From Roridomyces roridus (taxonomy: Eukaryota; Basidiomycota; Agaricomycetes; Agaricales; Mycenaceae), in NCBI GenBank assembly GCA_029378245.1, contig JARKIF010000044.1:62001-126000 (forward strand): DNA of 64,000 nucleotides. The letters are read 5' to 3'. Positions within the stretch are counted from its first letter, which is position 1. Each line of letters starts with the position of its first letter. The notes under the pieces are model-generated. The model was not told the DNA's origin. It made no database searches and worked only from the letters and a program-made list of their open reading frames with translations. Below are positions 32,574 through 44,527 of this stretch, in pieces. Position numbers and translations under genes: made by a program.

Positions 32574-32887
32574 TGGGATTCTCGTGTGGACCGCCGTACG
32601 ATATTAACAACCGCAGTTCAAAGACCGAGTCGCGGCACTAGAACCGAGGCAAGAGGCGGACAAAGAACGCCCTGATATGATTGAGAAGGGCAGATTACTG
32701 GACGCTTGCAGACTAGAGGTGTCGTTGCGTTGACGAAAGGCAGTTCAAGACAACGAATGAAACTTGATCCGCACAACTTCGGCCCGAAGTACGCATCAGT
32801 CGGCCGCGGCAACGTCATCTTTCCCATCGCTCACCATGTCAGACATTCCCGCTCTACGCTCCTAAACTGCTCTCAGCTTCGACGCTC
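32574..32887. other. Intergenic between the inverted arm and hydrolase copy 2
   Basis: These 314 bp are the upstream region of hydrolase copy 2. No gene or clear core promoter element is seen. Confidence 0.35.
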
Positions 32888-34051
32888 ATGGACTGCAAGG
32901 ATGTATGCTACAAGAAAGTCGGCGACGTCTCCATCCATCTCGACGTGTATCCGCCGGAATTGCTCGGCACGGCCACATTACCCACTGTCTGCTACCTTCA
33001 TGGCGGCGGATTGACGGTCGGGAATCGTACGAGCTGGTTTCCGCACTGGATGAAAGGTGTGTGTGGCTTCTAAGTACTTCCGTGGGACCTTTTCTCATTC
33101 ATCCGCGTCTTTAGCACGGATGGTCGCTGCTGGATTTGCCTTCATCTCGGCTGAATACAGGCTCCTTCCAAGTGCTACGGTTCACGACATTATAGACGAT
33201 ATCAAGGACCTCTTTGCGTTTCTTGCGCGCGAGGATACAACCTTCAAGACCGACCAAGGTGTCGAGTTTGGCGTTGACTCCAAGCGCATCGCCATCGCTG
33301 GGTCCAGCGCTGGTGGACTCTGTGCTTACTTGGCTGGGATACATGCGGTCCCCAAGCCCAAGGCGGTGTTGGCGATGTATGCACAGGGCGGGAATTGTTT
33401 CGTCAGTAACATCTAAAATTGATTATTCGTTTTCTAACCAAGCATTCACAGACGCCTCAATACCTCGTTCCAAAGACGGAACCCTTCTTCCTCGGCCGAG
33501 AAATCCTCGATCCAAAAGACTTTACCGAATTCATCCACCCCAACTGCGCCTCTCTACCCGCCATCTCGAATTCCCCGCTCGCATACCACCCGCCAACTTC
33601 GCCTACTCCCGGATGGCCCGCGAACCCGCGAATGCCTTTGGCGAGGCTGTACTTTCAGCTCGGCGTCGTACTAGACTACATGACAGGCCAGCACGAGCCG
33701 AGTCTCTCTGCAGAGCTACGGTCATTCCTCGGCGGTGGAGATTCAGACCCACTTGCCCTCCAGGAGTCGATGAAAGCGCGCATTTCATCCAAACACCATC
33801 GCACCATCCCGCAATTCAACATCACCTCAGAGTTCCCGCCTGCGTTCCTCTGCCACGGGGCGATCGACAGCGCGGTGCTGCCTGAGGAGTCGGAGCATAT
33901 GGAGCGGCTGCTTAAAGCTGCGGGTGTTTCTGTGAGGTTGCTGTTGGTTGGCGATGCGAGTCATTCGTTTGATTATGCGGCGGATGCGGAGAGCAAGTAT
34001 GGGGAACATTTTGACGAGATGGCAGAGTTTTTGAAGGGGGCGTTGAATTAG
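32888..34051 (+). CDS. Alpha/beta-hydrolase fold-3 esterase-like protein, 351 aa (copy 2)
   Basis: Exons 32888-33056, 33115-33401 and 33452-34051 sum to 1056 nt. Motifs: YLHGGGLTVGNR (oxyanion hole), IAIAGSSAGGLCAYLAG (serine elbow), HGAIDSAVLP (acid) and GDASHSFDYAADAE (His). It shares the start (MDCKDVCYKKVGDV versus MNCIDVCYKKVGDV), both intron positions and domain order with the copy at 24476-25604 but is on the opposite strand. Differences are spread along the whole length, so the duplication is older than that of the Gly-rich genes. Probably a cytosolic esterase with unknown substrate. Confidence 0.88.
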
Positions 34052-34098
34052 ATATATATTCTCGATGCAAATACAACAAGTAGACTATCCTACTCTCT

Positions 34099-36304
34099 TC
34101 ACCGCCAGGTATCATTCCTGGTAAAAGTACCGCTGGCAGGCGATTGGAATTCATTGTTCGGGTCGGATTCCCAAGACTCGAAAGCGCCGTTGACTTTGCG
34201 GATGTATTTGTACTGGATGTCACTCGAGGCGGGGACGTTGACCGTGACTGTTTGAAAAGTTGAGAGCGATATCATAAGAAATAAAGACAGGAACGCACTG
34301 CTCCAGATGGGATAATTGGCGGGAGACAAGATCATCGCGCTGTCGGTAGACCAGTTTTGCAACGAGTCAGTGTTGCCGGTGATATAGATGTCCTCTTCAA
34401 AAGAAAAGTTTAGTGTCTAGTTTCCCTTGAACGTTGAAATCGAACAAACCTCCCAAAAAGGTGGTAGCATCGACGTTGAACGTCACAGCGACCGTTCCCG
34501 CGCTCCCGGAGCCACCGCCACCGCCTCCACTCGTCTGGCAAACGGACGGGACGACAAGACCAGCGGCGCCCCATCCGGGCGAGGCGATCCCAGCGCGAGC
34601 GTTGAACGCCGTGAGCGTCGCGGCGTAGCTCCACGTCAGGTCGACGGCGCTCAGCTCTGTACCGTCGTTACGGCTGAATTGCTCCGAAAGGCTGCCGTTT
34701 GCGGGCTACGAAATGGAATTTTCAACCAACCAACCAGGGATCGCAACTTGAACTTACGGTATATTTGGCGTTGATAGCAAGGAACCCGTCCGCAAAAGTC
34801 TTGACCGCCGCAGTCAAAGTGGTATATGTAGCCGTCGACGAGGCGTAACTCCCAACAGCCACTGAGGACTCGAATTGCTGGAAGAAAGCAAGCGAAGTCG
34901 ACGTGACGTTCAACGTTCCTTGAGCCTTCCACACGATGAGGGAGTCGTAGAGCTGTTCTGCGACGCCGGCGACTGCGAGGAACCAGGCCGAGCCGCCCAT
35001 GTAGGAATCCTCTGGGTATCGGCCAGTGGCGACGGCGGCGTTGGATGCGACGCCGCTGTTGACGGTGTAAATGGAGCGGAAAGCGTCGACGTAGACTTTG
35101 AGGCTGGACAACGCGCGGTCGGAGCAGGGTTGGAATGTTGCTGCGTCCTAAATGATTCATCAATGGAAATTCAACCAGTGTTGAAAAAAACACAAACGTA
35201 CACAACCAGCGGCAGGATCGAACGTATGAATCGAAGCCAAATGTGTGTTGGCGTCCCTGCCAGACCGGCCACCGCCAGTGTTCGCCGTGATATACCCGCC
35301 AGTCGGGTTCCAGTAGCTCTGGAGGAAGCACAAGAGGTTCGCGGCCTGAGTTTGATAGTTGCTGACAACCGAAGTTTGTCCGAGAGTTGTTGCGAGGATG
35401 GCGCCTTCGCGAAGGGCACGGTGCTGCACGGCGGTGGTGAAGAAGGAGGAAGAGTTGATTTCTTCCCAGAGGTCAAAGGTAGATTGATTCCAGTTGCTCG
35501 CAACGTAGTTGAGGTCGAGTTCGATGATGGGCCAGAGGGTGGAAACCACATTGGAGACGCTGGTGTTTTTGACGAGCCAGTTTGCGTATCCGATCATGGC
35601 CGTGGCACGAAGAGCGGGGCCGTCTTGCCTAGTTGTGAGTCTGCTGAATTTATTGATAGGATGTTCGACCCACCTCGTTGAGGTCTTCCCCATGCTCCAG
35701 TGAACGCCGTCTCGTCAATGTTGAACTGGAATGCGTCAGAATGTTGTTGAGAGAAGAGTTTCAACTACGCACTTTGGGCTCCCCGAGCCCGCCGGACGAC
35801 ACGGTTCCACTGGGGTTGGAGACTTGCTGCAGGGTGGATTCAGCAGTGATGAAATTCTGAATCTGGCCGAGTAGCGTCGTGTCGGCCCCAGACGTGAACC
35901 TGGAGGGGAATTTTGAGCCAACGTCTTTCTGAGCACGAAACATATTACTCGTCGATAATGTACTTGAACACCACAGAAGAATCGCGCGTCCATGTGTAGA
36001 GGTAGTCTGAAAACTACATTACCGGCGGAAGGTCATTCACAAGAAAATGGTACGCACTTGGGTTGACGTTGCTTGGGCTGGCAATCACAACACCGGCCTG
36101 GAACGCAGTTCGATTAAAATGAGAAATCAAACACAACCATCAACGCACCTTTGCACCCTCCGACTTGGAACCAGAGGCACCAATATTGGCCAGCAAGCCT
36201 GCCTTGGCGAGAGGGGCTTCCGTGGTGACATAAGTATCCACAGTCGAGCTCTGCGCGAAGACGGAGGCGCAGAGGGAAAGAGCGGTCAGCAAGACTTGAC
36301 GCAT
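34099..36304 (-). CDS. Glucoamylase, GH15 with C-terminal CBM20 starch-binding domain
   Basis: From the ATG at 36304 a signal peptide ([17 protein letters not shown]) precedes the GH15 (alpha/alpha)6 domain. Markers are [52 protein letters not shown] (WEE contains the general acid), [15 protein letters not shown] and [24 protein letters not shown] (catalytic base Glu in LSEQF). A short Gly/Ser linker ([12 protein letters not shown]) leads to a CBM20 domain: [53 protein letters not shown], ending NDTWR. The enzyme releases glucose from non-reducing ends of starch outside the cell. Several ~50-nt introns are present. No lesion is seen. Confidence 0.92.
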
Positions 36305-37007
36305 TCTTGTCAGTGGTCGAGAGTGGGATGGCGACGACGACGACGACGAGGCGTTTTTTATACCGGTGTCGGAACAAGGACTCACGGAGCACGCGACGCG
36401 TTGCGCGTGGAGCGAGGCGCGTGATCTGTGGGTGATGACTTCTCGGAGATGATATCACACGAAAAGAATTCGGCGGCGTATAAATATGGAAGGCCCGGCC
36501 ATCTGGCACCAATAGAAGAAACGAAAATCGGGACGCCTTGAAATGAGAGCAACCGTGGGCGATGCCGCTGGCGGAAGATTCACTTTCGCAGCGGCTGGGG
36601 ATAATGTTGAGGATCTTTACTTAGCTCAACCGTTCCGCCGTGAATACTTGAAGTCTTGCATGCCCGACGTCCCCGAAAAAGCGGACGGTCCAAATGAGCA
36701 CGAGTGACATTAGAACGCATGGAAGATCTCGAGTCGGCAGAGTTCGCCAGTCTGAGGTCATTCGGGGTATTTTTAACTGCCAGCCGGGGTTATTGGGGAG
36801 AAAAGGAAGCTTCGAGTACTTGCCAAGTCGATTCGTCTACTGCAAAGGCGTCGTTGTGCTGGATTCATTGTCGTCTGGCAACCTCTGAACTTGAAGCGAG
36901 CTGAACATGAACGTTAACGTTGAAAGCAAGTTCAATCAAATTGCCAGTGATGACCATACGTAATGAGACTCGCGTATTCACATGAAACTTAAAGAGCTCT
37001 GAGGTAA
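36305..37007. other. Intergenic: glucoamylase upstream region
   Basis: About 700 bp between the glucoamylase start and the end of the first Pol delta-like gene. Apart from the TATA box, only short frames without recognisable content are present. Confidence 0.4.
36354..36362 (-). promoter_or_regulatory. TATA box of the glucoamylase gene
   Basis: TATAAAAAA on the gene strand is about 50 nt upstream of the ATG at 36304. Between them lies a (gac)n tract at about 36332-36350 that will be in or beside the 5' leader. Confidence 0.5.
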
Positions 37008-38752
37008 TTATTCAAGTTGCAGAAACGCCAGACGGGCGCCCTCCAACTTCGACCGGAGGAACTGACCAAAAGGCAGCGATGTATACGGGCGCCGCCGGGC
37101 AACAGCGATACATCTCTCGAGACATTGCATGTGCTCGAGGAGTCGCAATGGCAGATGGGTATCCTAGTACTCACATTTCCGAGTCAGTTGGCAGACGACT
37201 CGGAACAAAGAATACGCACCTTCAAGCAGTATACTGCAAGTTTCTTGCGATCCTCAGGCGTGCCGGCTTGAAGAGCGTTGATCGTCGTGTGAGGAACGTC
37301 TTCCTTCCTACTCTCAAGGAAGCGCAAACATACGTCTTGAAGACCGGACTTGATTATCAGGTAAGGGTTGTTGGCCTCCTGCCTGAGCTTGTGTTGCTCG
37401 ACTTCGACAAAATATTGGCGGGTATCGAGCTGGAGACGCCCGGGGAGGACGGGTGCATCGCAATACCGACGCCATTCATTTGGGCGGGCAAGCTTGCGAG
37501 CAACGGCGTTCACGCCTATCCGAAAATGTTAGCGGAAGAATACATCCACGACTTGAACACGCACCTTTCAGCCGGCCCAAACAGGCGAATTCCGGGATGC
37601 CCAGTCCCTCGGCGCGCAGAAGAAGGTAGTTCAAATCAAACAACCCGATGTTGAAGCCGGTCAGGATGTCCGGGTCGCTCTGTATGACGAAAAGTCTCCA
37701 AGCAGCGAGCATTGAGGCTTCGTCTTGATAGGAACGCACTTCAGCTCCTTCGATAGGCGCACATGTGTTTAGAGTGAAGATGATTCGGAAAGTTTCGCGT
37801 TTTCCTGTGCTGTCATTGAGAACACGGAATTGAACTTGACGTAGAGTACACACCGCCCACGCTCTTCTCGATGATATTACCGATCTGAAGCACCTGCAAT
37901 TTCGCGCTCTTGGAGAAATCCGTAAATTTGCCATCGTCATGGACGGCTGTTTCAATGTCGAAGCTCAAGATCTTCAACGGCGCCATCTTGTTGATTCCGC
38001 CCGGAGGATGAAATACAATATCTTCGTGTCTGTATTTCGGTTATAATGGGATATGAAGATAAGTGGAGAACACATACTTGACGACCAGTTCCCTCGCACT
38101 ATGCGAAACTCGCTGGGACACGCGGACCTTGTCATATCTTCCTGCAGGTAACTCTATCCAACTCATAGCAGGTATCTGGAGCACGATTAGCGTCTCGAGC
38201 GTCCATTAAAAAGGAAGGATCACATACCTTATAGTGGAGCAGCAGGCTCTGAACGGCATCCTGACAGGGATTGGGTAGCGTAGAGACTAGGACGTGCACA
38301 AGGACTCTGCTCCCATTCTGAAAGTGCGTCAAAATTCCAAGTGAAAAGGGCAGGTGCGGCCGTTAAATTCTCACTTGAGTAACGCCGAACAACAGAGCAA
38401 CGTCCGAGGCTGCCAGTGCATTTGGATGAACATGAACATCGATCAGCTGAAAGGCTGGGTATTGTCAGTGCGTGGCGCAACTCGAAGACAGACTGCGCAC
38501 GTATTCTCATCTCCAATTTGACTCGGCCAGGTCTGCGCGGGCCGGCCAACGAAGATTCTGCGGGAATTGTCTGAATTCGACAAGCGCATGAAAGAATCCA
38601 TACTCCCTATTGACCGGCATCTCTTGGAGTACATCGGCAAAGGACTGGGAGGGACCCAGTGGTTTCGACCTTTTTGTTGGCTGGGCGTGGGCATCGTCAG
38701 TGAGTTCCGGTGACTGCCGTTCACTTCGTTTCAAGGCCGTGGTATTCATCAT
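37008..38752 (-). CDS. Exonuclease-only DNA polymerase delta-like protein (copy A)
   Basis: Spliced by eye from the ATG at 38752 (MMNTTALKRSERQSPEL, then a basic TKRSKPLGPSQSFADVLQ). Next come LIDVHVHPNALAASDVALLFGVTQ and the B-family exonuclease: APLKILSFDIET (Exo I, D and E), TFRIIFTLNTCAPIEGAEV, DPDILTGFNIGLFDLNYLLLRA (Exo II, N and D), FACLGRLKGV, GRLQLDTRQY, KEDVPHTTINALQAGTPEDRRK-like and LAVYCLK plus DTHLPLRLLEHMQCLE (Exo III, Y and D). Homology to POLD1 ends there; after ~35 divergent residues the frame stops at 37008. There is no polymerase palm, finger or cysteine domain. All exonuclease acids are kept. It could be a free 3'-5' exonuclease or a regulator of Pol delta. The exon between MPVN and LIDVHVH is uncertain. 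Confidence 0.75.
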
Positions 38753-40557
38753 GGATTATGAGGGTTTGAAGACCGCATGTCGTCGGTCTTTTATACCGTT
38801 TTCGAGCAGAGGACCCCCAGAACCTCCGGCCGGCGGATAATGGGAGTTTTGGTACCAAATCAGTCGTCAGGGGAGGTATTTGAAAGAGGGATTGGATTGT
38901 TCGAGAAAGTTCTTCAAAAAGCGCATGTGGTCGAAGATGTGACGCTCGGATGGTGGTACTAGGGAGCTAGACATGAGCGGGTCCTCAATGGCAGGGAAGC
39001 CTAAAAGCTTGAGCCAGTTGACTGATTGTGAGGTGGCAGAGATAATACCGAGCGTGGCGACTAGTAGACGTCCGGGCAAACCACTGGCAGGACGTGCACT
39101 CGCCTGTCTCGAGGAATTTTGGCTTGTGTGTGAGGGTAAGAAGAGAGTACGAAACAGGCAGAAAAGGACGAATGTCGCCCGAGGCCGTTCCGGATGTTAT
39201 TCTACTTAGTAGGACGCCGGTAGGGGTGCCAAAGGTCTTTGAAAATCCGTCGATCGTTGGTCCGGACCTCTTCAAATTCAAATGGATAGAGATACTGGAA
39301 TTTCGCCCTTGAACGCACGAAGAGGAAGGGTTCATGGCTGAAGGGGGATCGTTGAGACAGCAGGACTCGCCGGAGTCGGGATGAGGGGACAGAGTCGGAA
39401 ATTGGTCGGAAAGAAGGAGTTGTCCGATCAATCACGTCAACATGACAACACAACGCGTGTTTAAAACGGTGTAACTACACCCGACAGGCCAACATCCGAA
39501 GGAGTCGAGACGTGAACGGTAGTTAAAGAGGAATTCTCGAGTCGCGACTGCTTTGCCCACACGACGGGGCTCCGAGTCTGCGACATTCTATCCAGGCTCC
39601 TGGCTGCCAGCGAAGGTCCATGACAGGATTGGCGTTGACCGTCTGCTAACATGAGAAACGGATTATTCGACGACAAAAAGAGGCAGTACGACGCCCGCCT
39701 TACCTACAATCGTCTATCATTCGCAGTCCAAATTCTCCCCGATTGCGTGTAAACACACTTTCAAGGTGTCCATGATGACGGGAGAAGAGAAGGTGCCGCG
39801 AACTCGGTGTTTGACGTCATGTACATGTCCAGCCTCCGACGCAACTCATTTTCTTTGCAAACTATGTAGATATAAACGCCAGAAATCCTCGGCGAGGTGA
39901 GTCGGAGGTGCCGCTCAAGTCCTGCCGACGATCCTAGCGTATGCAGGCGGATTTGAGGTCTCACGAGAACACCATAAAACCAGCATTGATTGAGTCTTCA
40001 TCAGATTCGTATGGCTTAGGGGTAAACAGCAGCTGCTGCCCTGAATCAAATCTCCATCAGTCCGGAGTTCGAATCGCTGAGGTCGTCAGCGCCCGTCTGG
40101 AAACCTAGCAGGTCTACGGCCGGGAGGTTACTCTCAGAATTTTTGCATTTTGACGCTACTGCTGCGCGGATTTGAATTTATTTATTCTTCTGTGGAAACC
40201 ACGACTGGATTGTTCAGTGATCTCATTGAAGACCCGCTGCATCCTGATTCCTTTTAGATTCCATTGTCGAAAATCCTCCACGGAAGCAGATTGTCAGCCA
40301 TCGCCGCGTCGATCCCCCACAGATTGCAAATGTCAATCTAAGCGACTCGGACGCGCAAGCGACTGATTTGCCTCGCACGGCACCCACGCGTTCGAGGAGA
40401 TGGAAGAGACACCTTGGCTCGTCGTGCGTGAAAAGGTATCGTTGAGCAGCATGACTCGGCCGGGAGAGAAGAGTTGCCCGACCAATCGCGTCAACATGAC
40501 AACACAACCAACACCACCGCTCCATGTCGTATAACTACATCAAGTTTGAAACACGAC
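38753..40557. other. Interval between Pol delta-like copies A and B
   Basis: 1.8 kb without a firm gene. A perfect ACGCGT box is at 39453-39458, 0.7 kb upstream of copy A. A roughly 100-bp stretch at about 39350-39460 (cggacaactcctt..., gacaacacaac) is repeated imperfectly at about 40440-40545 next to copy B. A minus-strand frame at 38867-39079 (WLKLLGFPAIEDPLMSSSLVPP) looks protein-like but cannot be connected to anything. A tRNA-like B box near 40066 has no matching cloverleaf. Confidence 0.4.
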
Positions 40558-42094
40558 TCAATTCCCCGATTCCCTGAGAAACCTCCTAAAAGGAACAAAG
40601 GCCGGCTCTTGGCGTGCCTCCGCGAGACTGTTCTCAAGACACTGCAGCTTCTCGAGTAAAATCAACGGCAAATAGCAATCCTGCCAGAGCAAATTCAGTT
40701 CGGCGTCCCAGCATCTTGAAAAAGACATACATACCTTCAAACAATAGACAGCAAGTTTCCTGCGATCCATATCCGTACCCGCCTCTCGTTAATCGTCGTG
40801 AAATGAACATCTTCCTTCTGGACATCGGGACCCAAGAACGTCTCGCAGGCTTTGTTCAGGCTTGTGCGCATCTCCGGGAAGTGGGTCTTGATGTATTGGC
40901 GGATGTCGAGGACTAGACGGCCCACGAGGATTGGGGCGTCCCGGAATCGACGCGAGTTGTTGGGAATGCTTTTGCGGGCGATTGAATGCACACCTGTGAA
41001 GCTGCAATTCTGAATTGTGTGTAGAGTGGGCTCGAGTAACCCACCTTTGAGTCTTCCCAGACACGCGAAATCGGACACGACGAGCCCTTCCGCCCGCAAG
41101 AGAAGGTAGTTGAGGTCGAAGATCCCGATGTTGAACCCAATAACAATATCCGGGTCACCGTTCACGACAAATTCCCTCCATTTCGAAAGCAACTCGTTTT
41201 CATCGGAACAACAGCGTACTTCGGCGCCAGCAATAGAGTGGCAATTCTTGAGGGTAAAGATGAGACGAAATGTTTGGGATTTGCCATCCACCGTGGACTG
41301 GAGGATGTTGCCGATCTGAATTACAGGCAGTTCCGCGTGGCTGGAGTAATTCGTGAATTTGTGGTCTTCGCGAACGTTGGTTTCAATATCAAAACTCAGG
41401 ATCTTGAACGGTGCTGTTTTCCCTTCTGCTGGATGCAGTATAATATGTTCGTGTCTGTGCGATGTAAGATGAACGAACAGTTTGATATGAATGAGGACCG
41501 ACGGACTGGACTGTAAATTCCTTGCGATTATGCGAGACCGGCTCGATGACTTGTTTATACTTCCCGGTGGGCAATTCCACCCAGCTCATTGGTTGAATCT
41601 AACTCGGTCAACATCCTACGCGAACCCTGGGAGATGTGCATACCTCATGATGCCAGAATAGACGTTCGACAGCGTCCCAAGAAGCTACGACAGGCAGTGT
41701 GGGGACGAATGCATGCACCAGGATACGGATGCCGTCCTAGAAACGCCTGAGAATCATATCGAAGTGGGAAACGAGATAGTTGGGTTCTTACTTCGGTGAC
41801 GCCGAACATGAGGGCAACGCGCAGGTCTTTCGGGTGAACGTGAGCATCAAGCAATTGGAATACTGCAAGCTCGTTCAATGCCAAGGGAAAGAAAACAATC
41901 TAATGCTGACCCAAAGCATTGTTCAAATCGAGTTGAGTAGATTCACTGGGGTACTCCAACGTGGAATCCAAGCAGGTCATCATGAGAAAATGCACAAAAA
42001 AGGGAGTTTTCTCACCGTTCGTGGGCATCTCTCGAAGCACCTCGGCAAACGATTGCGAGGATACTGTTTCACTTTCTGCTTGAGGGGTACACAT
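40558..42094 (-). pseudogene. Exonuclease-only Pol delta-like gene (copy B), frameshifted
   Basis: Same order as copies A and C: MCTPQAESETVSSQSFAEVL, FQLLDAHVHPKDLRVALMFGVTE, MSWVELPTGKYKQVIEPVS, FKILSFDIETNV (Exo I), VIGFNIGIFDLNYLLLRA (Exo II), VHSIARKSIPNN, GRLVLDIRQY, LAVYCLK joined to DCYLPLILLEKLQCLE (Exo III), stop at 40558. Compared with copy C, four bases ('gcag') are missing between 40784 and 40785. This shifts the frame between TTINE and AGTDMDRRKLAVYCLK. The first intron has a normal donor (gtgaga) but no AG at the acceptor used by copy C. The 2.4-kb repeat insertion lies 70 bp upstream of the ATG. A TATA-like TATAAAAGG lies between the ATG and the insertion, at about 42138-42146. 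Confidence 0.72.
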
Positions 42095-42163
42095 TGGTTG
42101 TGGTTGCAAAGGTGGGATTGTAGAGCAGTTAGCTGCCTTTTATATTGTTTCTCCGGTATGGAC

Positions 42164-44527
42164 CCACAATTGATGGTTTGACGGAGTGTGAGGCACGAGT
42201 GCTCCACAAAACCGAGTTTGTGGATCAGCAACCGTCACCAGGGTTACGTTGCCTCTTGTCTCGAGCCACCTCACACCCTGCCAGCTGGCATCGTCGCCCT
42301 CGGCGGCGCCGTTTCTTTTGTGCCTCCGAGGTGCCAGGTGGCTCGAGTGCTTCTGCATCTGCATCTTCTTCCTTCTCTCTGTTACTCTCCAGCCATTGCC
42401 TAGGAGTTTTGGGTGCTGCAAGCGTGGCTCGCGCGCAGCAATGGCGGTCGGCTACTGATGATTCGGGTGCGTCTTTGCGCGCCGACCGCCTGCATGATTC
42501 TGACCTTAGTTGTTACCTTCCTCACCTTCCACGTCGGAGTCTTCTGTCCTCGCCGCTGCTGCTATCTCCGCACAGCTTACACCACCGTCGTTACCGCTGT
42601 CATCACCACCTTGTAGATAACATCGTTGCCCAATGGATCATCTTCGTTTCCCCCTCGTTTCCCCCTCGCGTCCTTGCTTGGCGTTCTCGCGTCATCTCGT
42701 ACCCTGCGTCCTGCGTTTCGCATTGCTGTCTTCTGTCCTACCTCCGTTTCCCTTATGCTTTCTGTTTGCGCTGTGGTGCCCCGCTGTTTCTGAACGTGCC
42801 GTTGCACGCTGCTGCTGCTGTCGCTGAATCGTGCCGTTGCACGCCGCTGCCGCTGTTTCTGAACGTGCCATTGCACGCCGCTGTCGCTGTTGCTGAACGT
42901 GCTTTGCACGCTGCTGTTGCTGCCGCTGAACGTGCTTTGCACACCGCTGTTTCTGAACCGTGCCGTTGCACGCTGCTGTTGCTGAACCGTGCCGTTGCAC
43001 GCCGCTGTTGCTGCTGCTGAATCGTGCCATTGCACTCTGCTGTTTCTGAATCGTGCCGTTGCACGCTGCTGCGGCTGAACATGCTGTTGCATGCTGCTGA
43101 ACGTGCTGGGCACGCTGCTGTCGCTGAACGTGCTGAGAGCACACCGCTGTTTCTGAACGTGCTGATGCACGCCGCTGTTTCTGTTCGCGCCGTTGCGCTG
43201 CTGTTTTCTGCTTGCGCTGTTGCGCCGATGTTGCTGAATGTGTTATTGCACACTGCTGTTTCTGTTTGTGCCGTTGCACTTCTGTTTGCGCTGTGCGCCG
43301 CTGCCTTCTGTTTGCGCTGTGCGCCGCTGTTTTCTGCTCGCGCTGTTGCGCTTCTGCCTTCTGTTCGCGCTGTTGCGCTTCTGTTTGCGTTGTTGCGCTT
43401 CTGTTTGCGTTGTTGCGCTTCTGTTTGCGTTGTTGCGCTTCTGCCTTCTGTTCGTGCTGTGCGCTTCTGCCTTCTCTTCGCGCTGTTGCGCTTCTGCCGT
43501 CTGTTCGCGCTGTTGCGCTTCTGCCTTCTGTTCGCGCTGTTGCGCTTCTGCCTTCTGTTCGCGCTGTTGCGCTTCTGCCTTCTGTTCGCGCTGTTGCGCT
43601 TCTGCCTTCTGTTCGCGCTGTTGCGCTTCTGCATTCTGCCTTCTGTTCGCGCTGTTGCGCTTCTGCATTCTGTTCGCGCTGTTGCGCTTCTGCCTTCTGT
43701 CCGCGCTGCTGCGCTTCTGTTTGCGCTGTGCGCCGCTGTGCTGTCCTCGCTCTTTGGGAGGAGGAACTACTGCCGCTGTTCCACCATTTTTATGCATCAA
43801 AATTAGCTGTCTTTCCACCAGCGCCGAGACCTGGGCGAGTGTCTCTTATGTTTGTGAGTCATCTGTTGTCGTCCTCCTAGTGTGTTCGGGTTTCCTGCGC
43901 GGATGCGTCGTCGACAACTCCTAATGGGTTGGGTTCCGCGCTGAAACCCTGTGTTGCGTCGGGAGCCGAGGCTGCCACTCTGGCTGACGGTGGCTTCGGC
44001 ATCCTCCCAACCCGCTGCTGACTCTCCGCTTGTTCTCTGCTGCCATGGTGTGAGCACAATCCACAAATTGATGGTTTGACGGAGTGTGAGGCACGAGTGC
44101 TCCACAAAACCGAGTTTGTGGATCAGCAACCGTCACCAGGGTTACGTTGCCTCTTGTCTCGAGCCACCTCACACCCTGCCAGCTGGCATCGTCGCCCTCG
44201 GCGGCGCCGTTTCTTTTGCCCACCCTACCCACCCTTTTATAATTTGCATACATGTTAATGTACTTTGCTAACATACAGTAACATACTAACCCTTACTGAC
44301 AATTCATACATTAGACCATTATAGCATATACTACTAACTTGACTAACACTTCACTGACCAACATGGGAATAAGCCGGAAGGGTCCCACCCACCCTTCCGC
44401 GCTGAAACCCTGTGTTGCGTCGGGAGCCGAGGCTGCCACTCTGGCTGACGGTGGCTTCGGCATCCTCCCAACCCGCTGCTGACTCTCCGCTTGTTCTCTG
44501 CTGCCATGGTGTGAGCACAATCCACAA
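42164..44527. mobile_element. Nested or tandem repeat-element insertion upstream of copy B
   Basis: Two related units are bounded by CCACAA at 42164-42169, 44061-44066 and 44522-44527. Each unit begins with the same ~155-bp sequence (ttgatggtttgacggagtg..., 42169-42320 and 44067-44218) and ends with the same ~130-bp sequence (cgcgctgaaaccctgtg..., about 43935-44060 and 44397-44521). The first unit is ~1.9 kb and contains the minisatellite; the second is ~0.46 kb and looks internally deleted. No transposase frame is visible. The CCACAA repeats could be target-site duplications, or the joints of a tandem duplication. Confidence 0.5.
42779..43760. repeat. Minisatellite array, 27-nt units and degenerate relatives
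   Basis: From about 43290 to 43740 the sequence is a near-perfect array of a 27-nt unit (gcgctgttgcgcttctgc followed by cttctgttc), with some 21-nt variants. From 42779 to 43290 a looser array of ~30-33 nt units containing 'gctgaa(c/t)cgtgccgttgcacgc' precedes it. The units lack stop codons in most frames, so very long ORFs occur on both strands. These are compositional. Confidence 0.85.

Noticed and set aside
40005..40090. tRNA-like A and B boxes (tggcttaggggt, gttcgaatc)
   Set aside because: The acceptor stem and T stem do not pair, so no cloverleaf forms. At most it is a decayed SINE-like sequence.
42779..43760. CRISPR array
   Set aside because: The repeats are contiguous without unique spacers, and the genome is eukaryotic.
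42145..43924. Long overlapping ORFs (up to about 290 codons) on both strands
   Set aside because: They arise from the stop-free minisatellite and repeat units, and no unique protein sequence is seen.
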